43,204 bases of DNA from Betaproteobacteria bacterium (lineage in GTDB: Bacteria; Pseudomonadota; Gammaproteobacteria; Burkholderiales; SG8-41), in NCBI GenBank assembly GCA_029863175.1, contig JAOTVX010000032.1:1-43204 (forward strand). The letters run 5' to 3'. Both the position numbers and the translations under genes were made by a program. Below, piece by piece: positions 16,119-24,463 of this stretch; the first letter of the stretch is position 1, and each line of letters opens with the position of its first letter. The notes below the pieces were generated by a model, which did not search any database, was not told where the DNA came from, and was given only the letters and a program-made list of their open reading frames with translations.

Positions 16119-19037
16119 ATGATGGTGGAGCACGCGACCGGAGATCAAATCCACGCCGAGGAGGTACGCCACCTGTACCGCCTTTCGCGGCCGGCGTACG
16201 TGGCCACACTGGTCAATGCGAGCGTGCTGGTCTACGCGCTGTGGGGGCTGGTACCGGCCGTGATGCTTGGCGGCTGGTTATGCGCGAATTTTGCGACGAC
16301 AGCCGCGCGCTATCTGCTCTATCGCGCCTACTTCAGGATCGCTCCGCCGCCCGCCGAGTCGCGGAGGTGGGCGCGACGCTTCGTAATCGGTGCTGGGGCC
16401 GCGGGCGTGCTGTGGGGCCTTGCCGGGTCGGGCCTTTTCCCTGCGAGCTCGGTGCCTCACCAGTTCCTGCTCATTTTCATGATCGCTGGCATGGTGACGG
16501 TCGCAGTGGTGATCCTGGCACCCGTGCGTCAGGCATTTCTCGCCTACACGCTGCCGGCGCTGGCGCTGATCACCGCGATGGTCTTCGCGCAGGGCACGAG
16601 CCTCCACCTGTTCATGGGCGTGCTGATGGTGGTGTTTCTCGGTGTCGTATTGGGTACGGGACCGGTGATCTCGGAAATCATTCGCGAGTCGTTGCGCGTC
16701 AAGTTCGAGAACGCCGTGCTGGTGGCGAGAATATCCGAGACCAACCGGCACCTCGCCGAGCGCGTTGCCGAGCAGCAGCGCTTCGAAGAGATCATGCACC
16801 ACGCCATGCGGCGGTTCGAGGCGCTCATCGAGGCCTCGCCGCTGGCGATCATCGTGTGCGACGCCGACGGCCGGGTCGAGAATTGGAATGCCTCCGCCGA
16901 GCGGATGTTCGGCTGGTCCGAAAAGGAACTGCTCGGCAGGGCGGTGCCGCTCTATCCCGTGGGCCGGGAGGAGGAGGGATCGCATCAGCGCGAGGCCATT
17001 CTGCGGGGTGACACGTTCACCGATGTGGAGGCCGTGCGCATGCGTAAGGATGGCACCCCGGTCAACGTGAGCATTTCGGCGGCGCCGGTGCGCGACGCCT
17101 CGGGGCAGACGGGAGGCTATCTCACGATCATCGCCGACGTCACGGAACGTAAGCACGCCGAACGGCGCCAAGATCTGGAGAATGCGGTGACGCTGCTGCT
17201 CGCGGACGCGCGCAGCCTGGAAGAAGTCATGCCGCGCGTGATCCGGACTATCTGTTGGAGCCTGAAGTTCGCCTACGGCGCGCGCTGGGTGGTGGACAAC
17301 AAGGAGCAGATCCTGCGCTGTGCCGAAACTTGGTGCGTCCCGGACCGGAAGGTGGAGGAATTTCGCGTCGCGCGCTCCGCGCCCCTCGATAATGCGGGAC
17401 TGCCGGGCGGGCTCAACCGGAGGGTGTGGGCAAGCAGCGCGCCCTACTGGATGGGCGATGTGACTCAGGACGCGACCTTGCGGCGCCGTGATTTCGCGCT
17501 CGAGGCGGGGCTGCTGCACGCCTTCGCGTTTCCGATCCTGGTCGGCGGCGAGATCTACGGCGTGATGGAATTTTTTGGGTACGGGACACGCGCGCGCGAC
17601 GAGCGAATCGTCGAGATCGCGCATACCGTTGGCAGCCAGATCGGCCAGTTCAACGCCCGCAAGCAGGCGGAGGCCAAACTGCAGTTCTTCGCGAGTCACG
17701 ATCCGCTGACGGGCTTGTTCAATCGCGGCATGTTCAATCAGCGCCTGCAGCAGGCACTCGCGCAGGCGCAGCGCTTCGAGCGCACCCTCGCGATTCTCTT
17801 CATCGACCTCGACGGCTTCAAGCTGGTGAACGACACGCTGGGACACAACGCGGGGGACGCGCTGCTTGCCGAGATCGCAGCCCGGCTGCGAGCGGCGTTG
17901 CGCGAGGGCGACGTGATCGCGCGCATGGGCGGCGATGAGTTCGTGGTGCTGATCGAGGAGTTTGGCGAGCCCATCCAGGTGGGCGAAGTAGCCAAGAAGG
18001 TGCTCGACACCGTGTCCCAGCCGTACGTAATGCAGGGCCAGGAATCCCAGGTGACGGCGAGCATCGGCATCAGCATGTTTCCGGACGATGGCAACGACGC
18101 GCGGGCGCTGCTCGGGGCCGCGGATATGGCGATGTACCGCGCCAAGGAGCAGGGCAAGAATGCGTTCCGCTTCTTCGCGCCACAGATGAACGTGCATAGT
18201 GCCGAGCGGCTGTCGCTCGAGTCGAACCTGCGGCGAGCAGTCGAGCGCGAGGAACTCGTGCTCCTCTACCAGCCCAAAGTCGGTATTCGCGACGCTCAGG
18301 TAACCGGAGTGGAGGCGCTCGTGCGCTGGCACCATCCGACGCAGGGCGTGATCAACCCCGGAGAGTTCATGCCCGTCGCCGAGGATACCGGGCTCGGTTT
18401 GTCCATCGGGCAGTGGGTGCTGCGCACGGCATGCCGGCAGCTTGCCGTCTGGCGCGAGCAGGGGCTGCCTCTTCTGCGCGTGGCAGTCAACCTGTCGCAG
18501 CGACAGTTCGCGCAGGAAAGCTTGATCCACGTGGTGAGGGAGGCGTTGCACATCACCAGTGTCGATCCGTCGCGCCTCGAGCTAGAGCTCACCGAGGCGA
18601 TGGTGACGCGCAACCCCGAGCGCGCGGAGAAGGTGCTCGCCCAGCTGAAGGAGCTTGGCGTGCACCTTGTGGTGGATGATTTTGGCACTGGCCTGTCCTC
18701 GCTGAAATTTCTCAGTCGCCTGCCGCTGGATTCCGTCAAGATCGACCGCTCGCTGATATCGGACCTGCCGCGTAATCGGGAGGCGGCGGCGCTCACCCGC
18801 GGCGTCGTTGCGATGGCGCACAGCCTTAACCTGCGAGTGATCGCCGAGAGCGTGGAGACGAGCGAGCAGTGGGAGTTCCTGCGCGAGCTGGGCTGCGACG
18901 AGATGCAGGGCAATTACTTCAGCGCGCCGGTGCGGGCAGAGATTGTCGCCAGCATCGTCCAGCAGCCGGTGGCGCCGGGCCGGCGTGCCACTGTCCAGAC
19001 GCTGTACCCGCGTCGCGCTGAAGGCGACTCTGACTAG
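16119..19037 (+). CDS. Membrane-bound PAS-GAF-GGDEF-EAL c-di-GMP signalling protein
   Basis: This protein of about 972 residues has an N-terminal membrane sensor of five or six helices (residues ~25-195). It then has a coiled linker, a PAS domain (~230-345, PLAIIVCDADGRVENWNASAERMFGW), a GAF-like domain (~357-510), a GGDEF domain (~524-680) and an EAL domain (~700-945). The cyclase motif GGDEF (about 604-608) and the phosphodiesterase motif EAL (about 732-734) are both intact, as are LTEAMV, VDDFGTGLSSL and KIDRSLI. It could therefore be bifunctional, or GGDEF could serve as a GTP-binding regulator. The frame stays open upstream to ATG 15981, but that 46-residue extension is low-complexity and unlike a membrane sensor start, so I prefer ATG 16119/16122. 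Confidence 0.88.
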   Translation: MMVEHATGDQIHAEEVRHLYRLSRPAYVATLVNASVLVYALWGLVPAVMLGGWLCANFATTAARYLLYRAYFRIAPPPAESRRWARRFVIGAGAAGVLWGLAGSGLFPASSVPHQFLLIFMIAGMVTVAVVILAPVRQAFLAYTLPALALITAMVFAQGTSLHLFMGVLMVVFLGVVLGTGPVISEIIRESLRVKFENAVLVARISETNRHLAERVAEQQRFEEIMHHAMRRFEALIEASPLAIIVCDADGRVENWNASAERMFGWSEKELLGRAVPLYPVGREEEGSHQREAILRGDTFTDVEAVRMRKDGTPVNVSISAAPVRDASGQTGGYLTIIADVTERKHAERRQDLENAVTLLLADARSLEEVMPRVIRTICWSLKFAYGARWVVDNKEQILRCAETWCVPDRKVEEFRVARSAPLDNAGLPGGLNRRVWASSAPYWMGDVTQDATLRRRDFALEAGLLHAFAFPILVGGEIYGVMEFFGYGTRARDERIVEIAHTVGSQIGQFNARKQAEAKLQFFASHDPLTGLFNRGMFNQRLQQALAQAQRFERTLAILFIDLDGFKLVNDTLGHNAGDALLAEIAARLRAALREGDVIARMGGDEFVVLIEEFGEPIQVGEVAKKVLDTVSQPYVMQGQESQVTASIGISMFPDDGNDARALLGAADMAMYRAKEQGKNAFRFFAPQMNVHSAERLSLESNLRRAVEREELVLLYQPKVGIRDAQVTGVEALVRWHHPTQGVINPGEFMPVAEDTGLGLSIGQWVLRTACRQLAVWREQGLPLLRVAVNLSQRQFAQESLIHVVREALHITSVDPSRLELELTEAMVTRNPERAEKVLAQLKELGVHLVVDDFGTGLSSLKFLSRLPLDSVKIDRSLISDLPRNREAAALTRGVVAMAHSLNLRVIAESVETSEQWEFLRELGCDEMQGNYFSAPVRAEIVASIVQQPVAPGRRATVQTLYPRRAEGDSD

Positions 19038-19038
19038 C

Positions 19039-19206
19039 AGTAGCGCACGCCTCAGGATTCAAAAAGCATCACTAGCCGGCGTAACACGAAGTGATGAATA
19101 GTGGTGATGGAAGCTGGTGATGGAAAATAGTGATGAAGAACACGCAAATGGTTGTACATCACCAGCTCTCATCACCATTACCCATCACCAGTACCCATCA
19201 CTATTT
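19039..19206. repeat. Composite intergenic element: family-A-type terminus joined to family B array, copy B1 (13-bp period)
   Basis: The segment 19039-19081 matches the left terminus of copy A1 (TAG, then CTCAG, CAAAAA, CATCA and TAGCCG in order). It is followed by about four 13-bp units of the TGGTGATGGAAGC type (19090-19140), a centre with CGCAAATGG, and four units of the CATCACCATTACC type (19158-19206) as the inverted arm. The right-arm period is exactly 13 bp. Confidence 0.8.
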
Positions 19207-19325
19207 CGCGATCGGCAATCGCGGGGCTTGAAGGGCCGGGCGGGCCCCTGCTTTATCCCGTGCCTGAATTTGGCTACACTCGCCTCAAAAGAAATCGCCC
19301 GCCAGGGGAACAAGAGGAGGTCTCG

Positions 19326-19754
19326 ATGAGGACTGTAATGCAACTGCTTCAGGCCAAGGGCGGGGGGGCGCATTCGATCGGGCCCGGCGCCCGTGTTATC
19401 GACGCGCTCGAGTTGATGGCCGACAAGGACATAGGGGCCCTCGTGGTCGTCGACAACGGCAAGCTCGCGGGGATCCTCTCGGAGCGGGATTACGCGCGCA
19501 AGGTAATCCTGCACGGGAAATCATCCCACGATATTCCAGTGCGCGAGATCATGACCGACAAGGTTCTCACCGTCCAGCCGAGCCAGACAGTCGAGGAATG
19601 TATGGCGCTCATGACGAGCAGGCGCGTGCGCCATCTGCCGGTGACCGAAGGCGAACGGCTGATCGGTGTGCTCTCGATCGGCGATCTCGTGAAGGAGATG
19701 ATCGCCGATCAGGAACAGACGATCAAACAGCTCGAGTCCTATATCCACCGCTGA
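19326..19754 (+). CDS. CBS-domain-pair protein
   Basis: The 142-residue soluble protein is made of two CBS motifs (residues ~10-65 and ~75-135). The first contains GALVVVDNGKLAGILSERDYARKVI and the second VEECMALMTSRRVRHLPVTEGERLIGVLSIGDLVKEM. Such pairs bind adenosine nucleotides or related ligands as energy or redox sensors. Stand-alone pairs like this are widespread in proteobacteria and their partners are mostly unknown. The ATG at 19326 follows a strong GAGGAGG with good spacing; upstream in-frame codons run into the repeat and are not real. The next gene starts within 40 bases and may be co-transcribed. Confidence 0.9.
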   Translation: MRTVMQLLQAKGGGAHSIGPGARVIDALELMADKDIGALVVVDNGKLAGILSERDYARKVILHGKSSHDIPVREIMTDKVLTVQPSQTVEECMALMTSRRVRHLPVTEGERLIGVLSIGDLVKEMIADQEQTIKQLESYIHR

Positions 19755-19791
19755 GCCGCCAGGGAACCTGGCGGCTAAAAATTCGTCGCAG

Positions 19792-20556
19792 ATGAATTTT
19801 GGGGCGATCATCATCGGCGACGAGATCCTGAGCGGCAAGCGGCAGGACAAGCATCTCAATCGGGTCATCGAAACCCTGCGCATGCGTGGCCTGCAGCTTG
19901 CCTGGGCGCACTATCTGGGCGATGACGTGGACCTCATCACCGATACGCTGCGCCGAACTTTGGCCGGATCCGATGCGGTGCTCAGCTTCGGCGGCATCGG
20001 CGCCACACCGGACGACCATACGCGCCAGTGCGCGGCCCGGGCCGCGGGCGTCGAACTGCGCCTGCACCCGCAGGCGGAGGCCGAGATTCGGGGACGCTTC
20101 GTCAACGATTCGCTGGGTGCTACGCCGCAGCGCCTTGCCATGGGCGAGTTTCCCGCCGGCTCCGACATCATCCCGAACCCCTACAATCGAATTCCCGGCT
20201 TCAGCCAGGGCCGTCATCACTTTTTTCCGGGCTTTCCCGAGATGGCCTGGCCGATGTTGGAATGGGTGCTCGACACGCACTACGCGGAGCTGTTTGCGCC
20301 GGGGAGCATCACCGAATCCTCGATTCTCGTGCGCGGCGCTGGCGAGAGCCAGCTGATCAGCCTGATGAACGACTGTCTTGCGCATTACCGCCGGGTCAAG
20401 GTGTTCAGCCTGCCGCGCATCGATCCGAACGATCGTCATATCGAGCTCGGCGTGCGGGGCGTGCCTGACGAGGTGAATGCCGCGATCGCGGCGCTCAAGG
20501 AAGGGGTCTCGGCGCTCGGCTTCCGGTGGTCCGATCCCGCGCAACCTTCCCTCTAG
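19792..20556 (+). CDS. MoaB/CinA-type molybdopterin-binding domain protein
   Basis: The 254-residue protein has the MoCF/CinA N-terminal fold. FGAIIIGDEILSGKRQDKHLNRVIETLRMRGLQLAWAHYLGDD and VLSFGGIGATPDDHTRQCAARAAG match the nucleotide/pterin-binding signatures (G-D-E-I-L-x-G, G-G-x-G-x-T-x-D-D). Full-length CinA carries an extra C-terminal amidase (PncC) domain, which is absent here, so it is a short CinA-like protein. Related proteins hydrolyse ADP-ribose or handle FAD and pterin compounds; the reaction here is not certain. No ribosome site stands out before ATG 19792. The TAG stop forms the first three bases of the following repeat terminus. Confidence 0.83.
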   Translation: MNFGAIIIGDEILSGKRQDKHLNRVIETLRMRGLQLAWAHYLGDDVDLITDTLRRTLAGSDAVLSFGGIGATPDDHTRQCAARAAGVELRLHPQAEAEIRGRFVNDSLGATPQRLAMGEFPAGSDIIPNPYNRIPGFSQGRHHFFPGFPEMAWPMLEWVLDTHYAELFAPGSITESSILVRGAGESQLISLMNDCLAHYRRVKVFSLPRIDPNDRHIELGVRGVPDEVNAAIAALKEGVSALGFRWSDPAQPSL

Positions 20557-20660
20557 AATGTGTATAGAAATGACGAAAAACAATATTAGCCGCAGATAAA
20601 CGCGGACAGAAAACCGACAAAAATCAATTCACTTTGTTCTTATCGGCGTCTATCGGCGTT
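20554..20660. repeat. Family A intergenic element, copy A2
   Basis: The terminus begins TAGAATGTGTATAGAAAT, its TAG being the stop of the upstream gene. The left arm (20586-20608) has CGCAGATAAA-type units, and the centre matches copy A1 closely (AAATCAAT, CACTT, GTTCTTATCGGCG). The right arm has two TATCGGCGT-type units and is shorter than in A1. Confidence 0.8.
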
Positions 20661-20693
20661 CAGTCCCTCACCCTCGCCCCTCACCCCATACAA

Positions 20694-20725
20694 AAAAAGT
20701 CCCCGAGTGATCCCGGGGACTTTTT
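20694..20725. terminator. Bidirectional intrinsic terminator
   Basis: AAAAAGTCCCCG pairs perfectly with CGGGGACTTTTT (12 bp) around an 8-base loop. A and T tracts on either side allow it to stop transcription in both directions. It serves the phasin gene (minus) and the MoaB/CinA-type gene (plus), which converge here. Confidence 0.9.
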
Positions 20726-20748
20726 GCTACTGGACGAGGAGAGCCGTT

Positions 20749-21294
20749 TCAGCCCCTCTTTTTCGCCTTCTTCACGCCGCTCACCGCCTGCTTGGCGACG
20801 GCTTCCATATTGGACTGCGTCACGTCCGTGAACTGCTTGGCCACCTTGGACAGGTTGTCGTAGGCCGAATTGACCGCAGCGATGGAGGACCTCAGCGTCG
20901 CGACGCCAAGCTCGGAGCCGCCCGGAGCAGTTTTCACCATCTTGTCGAGGGCCGCCACGGTTTGCTTGTTGAATTCCGCCATCTGCTCTTCGACGATCTT
21001 GTTAAACTCGGACTGGGTAGCCGCTGCCACGTCATAGACACTGCGCGCGTAGGCTGTCGCCTTCTCGATGGACGGCTGCGCCAGGTTGTCGTTAAGCGCG
21101 GCGAACTGCTGCATATCTTTCACCGAGGCAAGCGTCTTTGCTCCCTGTACGGAGTCGGCAAACGCTGCTTTCGTTGCCTTGAGCTGCAGTTCGATCATGC
21201 GCTCCGCGCCTTCCAGCGCGATGCCCGCAAACTTCAATGCTCTTTCGAAGTTGGCCTTGTTAATTTCTACCAAATGTTCGGGTGCTTGATACAT
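20749..21294 (-). CDS. phaP: Phasin, polyhydroxyalkanoate granule protein
   Basis: The 181-residue protein belongs to the phasin family of betaproteobacterial PHA granules. It opens with PEHLVEINKANFERALKFAGIALEGAERMIELQLKATKAAFADSV, the typical phasin start, and continues as amphipathic helices with regular Ala spacing (AALNDNLAQPSIEKATAYARSVYDVAAATQSEFNKIVEEQMAEFNKQ). The tail is basic (SGVKKAKKRG). Phasins coat PHA granules and set their size and number. Transcription is leftward from a near-consensus promoter at 21380-21407 with a probable PhaR site at the start point. AGGAGG stands just before the ATG, and a strong terminator follows. The PHA synthase is not in this window. Confidence 0.93.
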   Translation of the reverse strand: MYQAPEHLVEINKANFERALKFAGIALEGAERMIELQLKATKAAFADSVQGAKTLASVKDMQQFAALNDNLAQPSIEKATAYARSVYDVAAATQSEFNKIVEEQMAEFNKQTVAALDKMVKTAPGGSELGVATLRSSIAAVNSAYDNLSKVAKQFTDVTQSNMEAVAKQAVSGVKKAKKRG

Positions 21295-21358
21295 CGTCAG
21301 CCTCCTTTTTGGAAAACTGTTTATAAATCAATTAAGTGAATTAAGGCAGCGCCTTCTA

Positions 21359-21374
21359 TTGCTGCACTGCACAA
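21359..21374 (-). promoter_or_regulatory. Probable PhaR-type operator in the phasin leader
   Basis: Read on the minus strand this is TTGTGCAGTGCAGCAA, a TGCA-rich partial inverted repeat of the type bound by PhaR-like repressors at phaP promoters. It begins five bases after the -10 box and covers the expected transcription start. Assignment to PhaR is inference. Confidence 0.55.
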
Positions 21375-21379
21375 TTCCA

Positions 21380-21407
21380 ATTATATGACTAAAAACGGGC
21401 ATGTCAA
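21380..21407 (-). promoter_or_regulatory. Consensus sigma-70 promoter of the phasin gene
   Basis: On the minus strand, TTGACA (plus 21402-21407) and TATAAT (plus 21380-21385) are separated by 16 bases. Both hexamers match consensus perfectly. It directs transcription into the phasin gene about 85 bases away. Confidence 0.85.
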
Positions 21408-21466
21408 GGGGATCTCTTGAACATTTTTCTGCGCCGCAATACTCCTGAAACGTATGAATGCTTCTT

Positions 21467-21495
21467 TTGACAGGCACTGGGCAGCCATATAGGAT
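21467..21495 (+). promoter_or_regulatory. Probable promoter of the mla-type operon
   Basis: TTGACA (21467-21472) and TAGGAT (21490-21495) are 17 bases apart, about 70 bases upstream of mlaE. A second -10-like TATAAT occurs at 21521-21526 without a clear -35. Confidence 0.6.
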
Positions 21496-21503
21496 TAAAA
21501 AAC

Positions 21504-21547
21504 GTTCCCAATCATATGCCTATAATACGTATGGCGAGGTTGGGAAC
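21504..21547. promoter_or_regulatory. Long-spaced inverted repeat around a TATAAT box, possible operator
   Basis: GTTCCCAA (21504-21511) and TTGGGAAC (21540-21547) are perfect 8-base inverted repeats flanking a TATAAT (21521-21526) just upstream of mlaE. They could be half-sites of a dimeric regulator or the base of a leader hairpin. Confidence 0.45.
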
Positions 21548-21567
21548 ACCCGAAGCGAGTGCTCACC

Positions 21568-22707
21568 ATGCTTGAGTCCGCATCCAGTTCGCCTAACACG
21601 CCTGAGCTACGGCAAACAGTCGCGGCCGGCGGCGGGCGCCGCGTCGAGCTCAGCGGTGCGTGGAACCTGGCCGCCCTCGGGCAACGCCTGCCACAGCTTC
21701 GCCCGCGGCTCGCCAAGTACGCGCTCGATGTCAGTTGCAGTTGGGATTTGAGCGCGGTGACAACGCTCGATCACGCCGGGGCATTGCTGCTCTGGCGGGT
21801 CTGGGGGCGGCGGCGCGCGCCGCAGTTGATCCTCAAGCCGGAGCACGAGTCGCTGTTCGCAGATTTCGCGAAGCCGCGCGAGCTGCCGCCGTCGCCGCTC
21901 GACTGGTGGGCGACGACGATTGCCCTCGGACAACAGGTAATCAGACTGCTCGATCACGTCTTCGGGGCGACTGCCCTGCTTGGCCGGGTCATGATCGACG
22001 CCGCAGGGCTCGTGCGCCGGCCGTCCAAGATCCCTTGGCGCGAGTTTTCCGCAAATATCTTCCGGACGGGCGCGAAGGCGCTCGGCATCACCGCCATCGT
22101 CGGCTTCTTGGTGGGGGTAGTGATCTCGTACCTCTCGGCCCAGCAGCTCAAGCAATTCGGGGCCGACATCTACATCGTCAACCTAGTCGGCGTGAGCGTG
22201 ATCCGCGAACTCGGCCCTGTGCTCGCTGCGGTGCTGATCGCGGGCCGTTCCGGCTCCGCGATGACGGCGCAGCTTGGGGTGATGCGCGTGACCGAGGAAC
22301 TGGACGCCATGACGGTGATGGGCATTCCTCACACGGTGCGCCTCGTGCTTCCAAGAATGATCGCACTCGCCATCTCGATGCCCCTCCTCGTGCTGTGGAC
22401 GGATATCATCGCAATCCTCGGTGGCATGCTCGCGGCGAAGGCGGAGCTCAACATCAGCTACCGCTTCTTCCTGTCCCGGTTGCCGGAGGTGGTGCCGATC
22501 GCCAATCTGTGGCTGGGGCTTGGCAAGAGCGTGGTGTTCGGCGCGCTGATCGCGCTGATCGCATGCCACTTTGGGTTGCGGATCAAGCCCGATACCGAGA
22601 GCCTGGGCGCGGGCACCACCCAGTCGGTGGTTATCGCCATTACCACAGTGATCATCGTCGACGCTATCTTTGCTGTCATGTTCTCGGACGTGGGGGTCTT
22701 CAAATGA
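21568..22707 (+). CDS. mlaE: MlaE-family lipid ABC transporter permease with N-terminal STAS domain
   Basis: The product has about 379 residues. Residues ~20-110 form a STAS-like domain (GRRVELSGAWNLAALGQRLPQLRP, LDVSCSWDLSAVTTLDHAGALLLWRVWG), the MlaB-type module that is a separate protein in E. coli. Residues ~130-379 are the MlaE/YrbE permease, with a typical ALGITAIVGFLVGVVISYLSAQQLKQFGA, LVGVSVIRELGPVLAAVLIAGRSGSAMTAQLGVMRVTEELDAMTVMGI and final helices. The permease works in the inner membrane with the MCE protein and ATPase encoded next. ATG 21568 is preferred; GTG 21559 is possible. The stop overlaps the ATPase start. Confidence 0.92.
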   Translation: MLESASSSPNTPELRQTVAAGGGRRVELSGAWNLAALGQRLPQLRPRLAKYALDVSCSWDLSAVTTLDHAGALLLWRVWGRRRAPQLILKPEHESLFADFAKPRELPPSPLDWWATTIALGQQVIRLLDHVFGATALLGRVMIDAAGLVRRPSKIPWREFSANIFRTGAKALGITAIVGFLVGVVISYLSAQQLKQFGADIYIVNLVGVSVIRELGPVLAAVLIAGRSGSAMTAQLGVMRVTEELDAMTVMGIPHTVRLVLPRMIALAISMPLLVLWTDIIAILGGMLAAKAELNISYRFFLSRLPEVVPIANLWLGLGKSVVFGALIALIACHFGLRIKPDTESLGAGTTQSVVIAITTVIIVDAIFAVMFSDVGVFK

Positions 22708-23513
22708 CCGGGCACGTTGTCGAGATCGAGGAATTATGGACGCGGTTTGGCGACCAGGTCGTTCACCGCGGGATCGATCTCAAGATCGAACGTGGTGAGG
22801 TGCTGTCACTCGTCGGCGGTTCCGGTAGCGGGAAGACGGTGCTGCTCAGACAGATGATGGGGCTCGAGACGCCGCGCCGTGGGCGGGTGCGGGTGTTGGG
22901 CAAGGACCTGCATGCCTGCGAGCCCGGCGTGCTGCAAGCGCTACGCAACCGCTGGGGCGTGCTCTTCCAGCAGGGCGCGTTGTTCTCCGCGCTTCCAGTC
23001 TTCGACAATGTCGCGCTGCCCCTGCGCGAGCTGCGGGTGCTGGACGAAGAGGTCATCCGGGAACTGGTTCTGATGAAGCTCGAAATGGTGGGAATCGAAT
23101 TCTGGCACGCCTTCAAGCTGCCTGCGGAGCTCTCCGGCGGCATGGTGAAGCGGGTCGCGCTTGCCCGGGCGCTCGCGCTCGAGCCGGAACTCCTGTTCTT
23201 GGATGAGCCCACCTCCGGCCTCGACCCCGACCGCAGCGAGAGCTTCGTCAGGCTGGTCGAGGGACTTATGCGCGAGCTCAGCCTTACGATCGTGATGGTT
23301 ACCCACGATCTTGATACACTGGTGGCGCTTTCGAGCCGCATCGCCGTGCTGTACGAAGGGAGGCTGGTTGTGGTGGGCACGCTGCGCGAGGTGGTGCACA
23401 GCGAAAATCCCTTCGTCGTCAACTTCTTTCTCGGCGAACGCGGCCGGCGGGCGCTGGAAGCGGTGTGGGATACGCTCGGCCTGGGCAAGAACGCGTCGCG
23501 GGGGAAAACGTAA
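22704..23513 (+). CDS. mlaF: MlaF-type ABC transporter ATP-binding protein
   Basis: The 269-residue ATPase has all ABC motifs: Walker A GGSGSGKT (38-45), Q-loop in VLFQQGALFSALPVFDNVALPLRE, signature LSGGMVKRVALARALAL, Walker B LLFLDEPTSGLDP and the switch His in VMVTHDLDTL. The LSGGM form is characteristic of the MlaF/MKL subgroup, which powers phospholipid or sterol-type lipid movement across the envelope. The ATG overlaps mlaE (ATGA), and mlaD starts two bases after the stop. Confidence 0.94.
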   Translation: MTGHVVEIEELWTRFGDQVVHRGIDLKIERGEVLSLVGGSGSGKTVLLRQMMGLETPRRGRVRVLGKDLHACEPGVLQALRNRWGVLFQQGALFSALPVFDNVALPLRELRVLDEEVIRELVLMKLEMVGIEFWHAFKLPAELSGGMVKRVALARALALEPELLFLDEPTSGLDPDRSESFVRLVEGLMRELSLTIVMVTHDLDTLVALSSRIAVLYEGRLVVVGTLREVVHSENPFVVNFFLGERGRRALEAVWDTLGLGKNASRGKT

Positions 23514-23515
23514 AT

Positions 23516-24463
23516 ATGGAAAGCAGGGCCTACGCGTTTGCGGCCGGCGTGTTCACGTTGTTGCTTGGCGCCAGCCTGGTTTTTATCGCGATGTGGTTGA
23601 CCGGAGAGACGGAGTCGCGCCACACCTTCGTGCTCGAGTCGCGCTATCCCGTCACCGGGCTCAGCCCGCAGGCGTCGGTGCGTTTCCGCGGCGTGGACGT
23701 GGGTAAAGTGGAAGCGATCGATATCGACCCGAAGGATTCGCGCGTGATTCTCATCCGCGTCGCGGTGCGCACTGGCACGCCTGTTACGCGGGGAACCTAC
23801 GCTCAGCTGGGTACCCAGGGAGTCACAGGAATCGCACACGTCACGCTCGACGACGATGGCAGCAATCCGGAGCGGCTCGCCGCGGATACCGACGGGGCGA
23901 ACCGCATTCCCGTGCGGCAGTCATTCCTCGATGGGCTTTTGGCGTCGGGCCAGGACCTTGTCGCGGATGCCAACCGTGTCGCGCGGCGACTCAACGGGCT
24001 GTTGAGCGACGAAAACCAGGCGCAGTTCGTGCGCACGCTAGCGAGCCTCGAAAGCGCGGCTGACCGTATTGACAAGCTTGCGGTGCAGGCGGATCCGGCC
24101 GTACGCAACTTGCCGGCGCTTACCGAGGATGCGCGCAAGGTGTTGGCTCGCGCCGACGCCGCACTTGCCAGTGTCAACGACGTGACCTTGCAGCTGGCCA
24201 CCGGCCTTGGCGCGCTTGATCGGGTGGCAACAAGCACCGAACAGATGGGTGGCGCAGCGGTCTCCCTGTCGAGCGCGGCCGAGAACGACACGCTGCCACG
24301 TCTTAATTCGCTTCTCGAGCAGCTGGCGCGCAACTCGCGCCGGCTCGATCGATTGCTCGCGGAGCTCGAGGAGCAACCGGCGAGCTTTCTGTTCGGACGG
24401 CCGGTGCCCGCGCCGGGGCCGGGTGAGCCGGGCTTCACCGTACAGCAGAGGGGCGAACAGTGA
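23516..24463 (+). CDS. mlaD: MlaD/MCE-family periplasmic lipid-binding subunit
   Basis: The 315-residue protein is anchored by an N-terminal helix (AFAAGVFTLLLGASLVFIAMWL) and carries one MCE domain (~35-120), seen in YPVTGLSPQASVRFRGVDVGKVEAIDI and YAQLGTQGVTGIAHVTLDD. The remainder is a long helical region with regular Leu/Ala spacing (ANRVARRLNGLL, LASLESAADRIDKL, RLNSLLEQLARNSRRLDRLLAELEE). This could extend the hexameric MCE ring into a helical channel, as in PqiB-type proteins. The C-terminus is Pro-rich. The E. coli MlaD is much shorter (about 180 residues). The stop overlaps the lipoprotein start (GTGA). Confidence 0.9.
   Translation: MESRAYAFAAGVFTLLLGASLVFIAMWLTGETESRHTFVLESRYPVTGLSPQASVRFRGVDVGKVEAIDIDPKDSRVILIRVAVRTGTPVTRGTYAQLGTQGVTGIAHVTLDDDGSNPERLAADTDGANRIPVRQSFLDGLLASGQDLVADANRVARRLNGLLSDENQAQFVRTLASLESAADRIDKLAVQADPAVRNLPALTEDARKVLARADAALASVNDVTLQLATGLGALDRVATSTEQMGGAAVSLSSAAENDTLPRLNSLLEQLARNSRRLDRLLAELEEQPASFLFGRPVPAPGPGEPGFTVQQRGEQ

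Noticed and set aside
16278..18551. A 757-codon frame antisense to the GGDEF/EAL gene
   Set aside because: It mirrors the codon composition of the sense gene and has no recognisable domain or start region.
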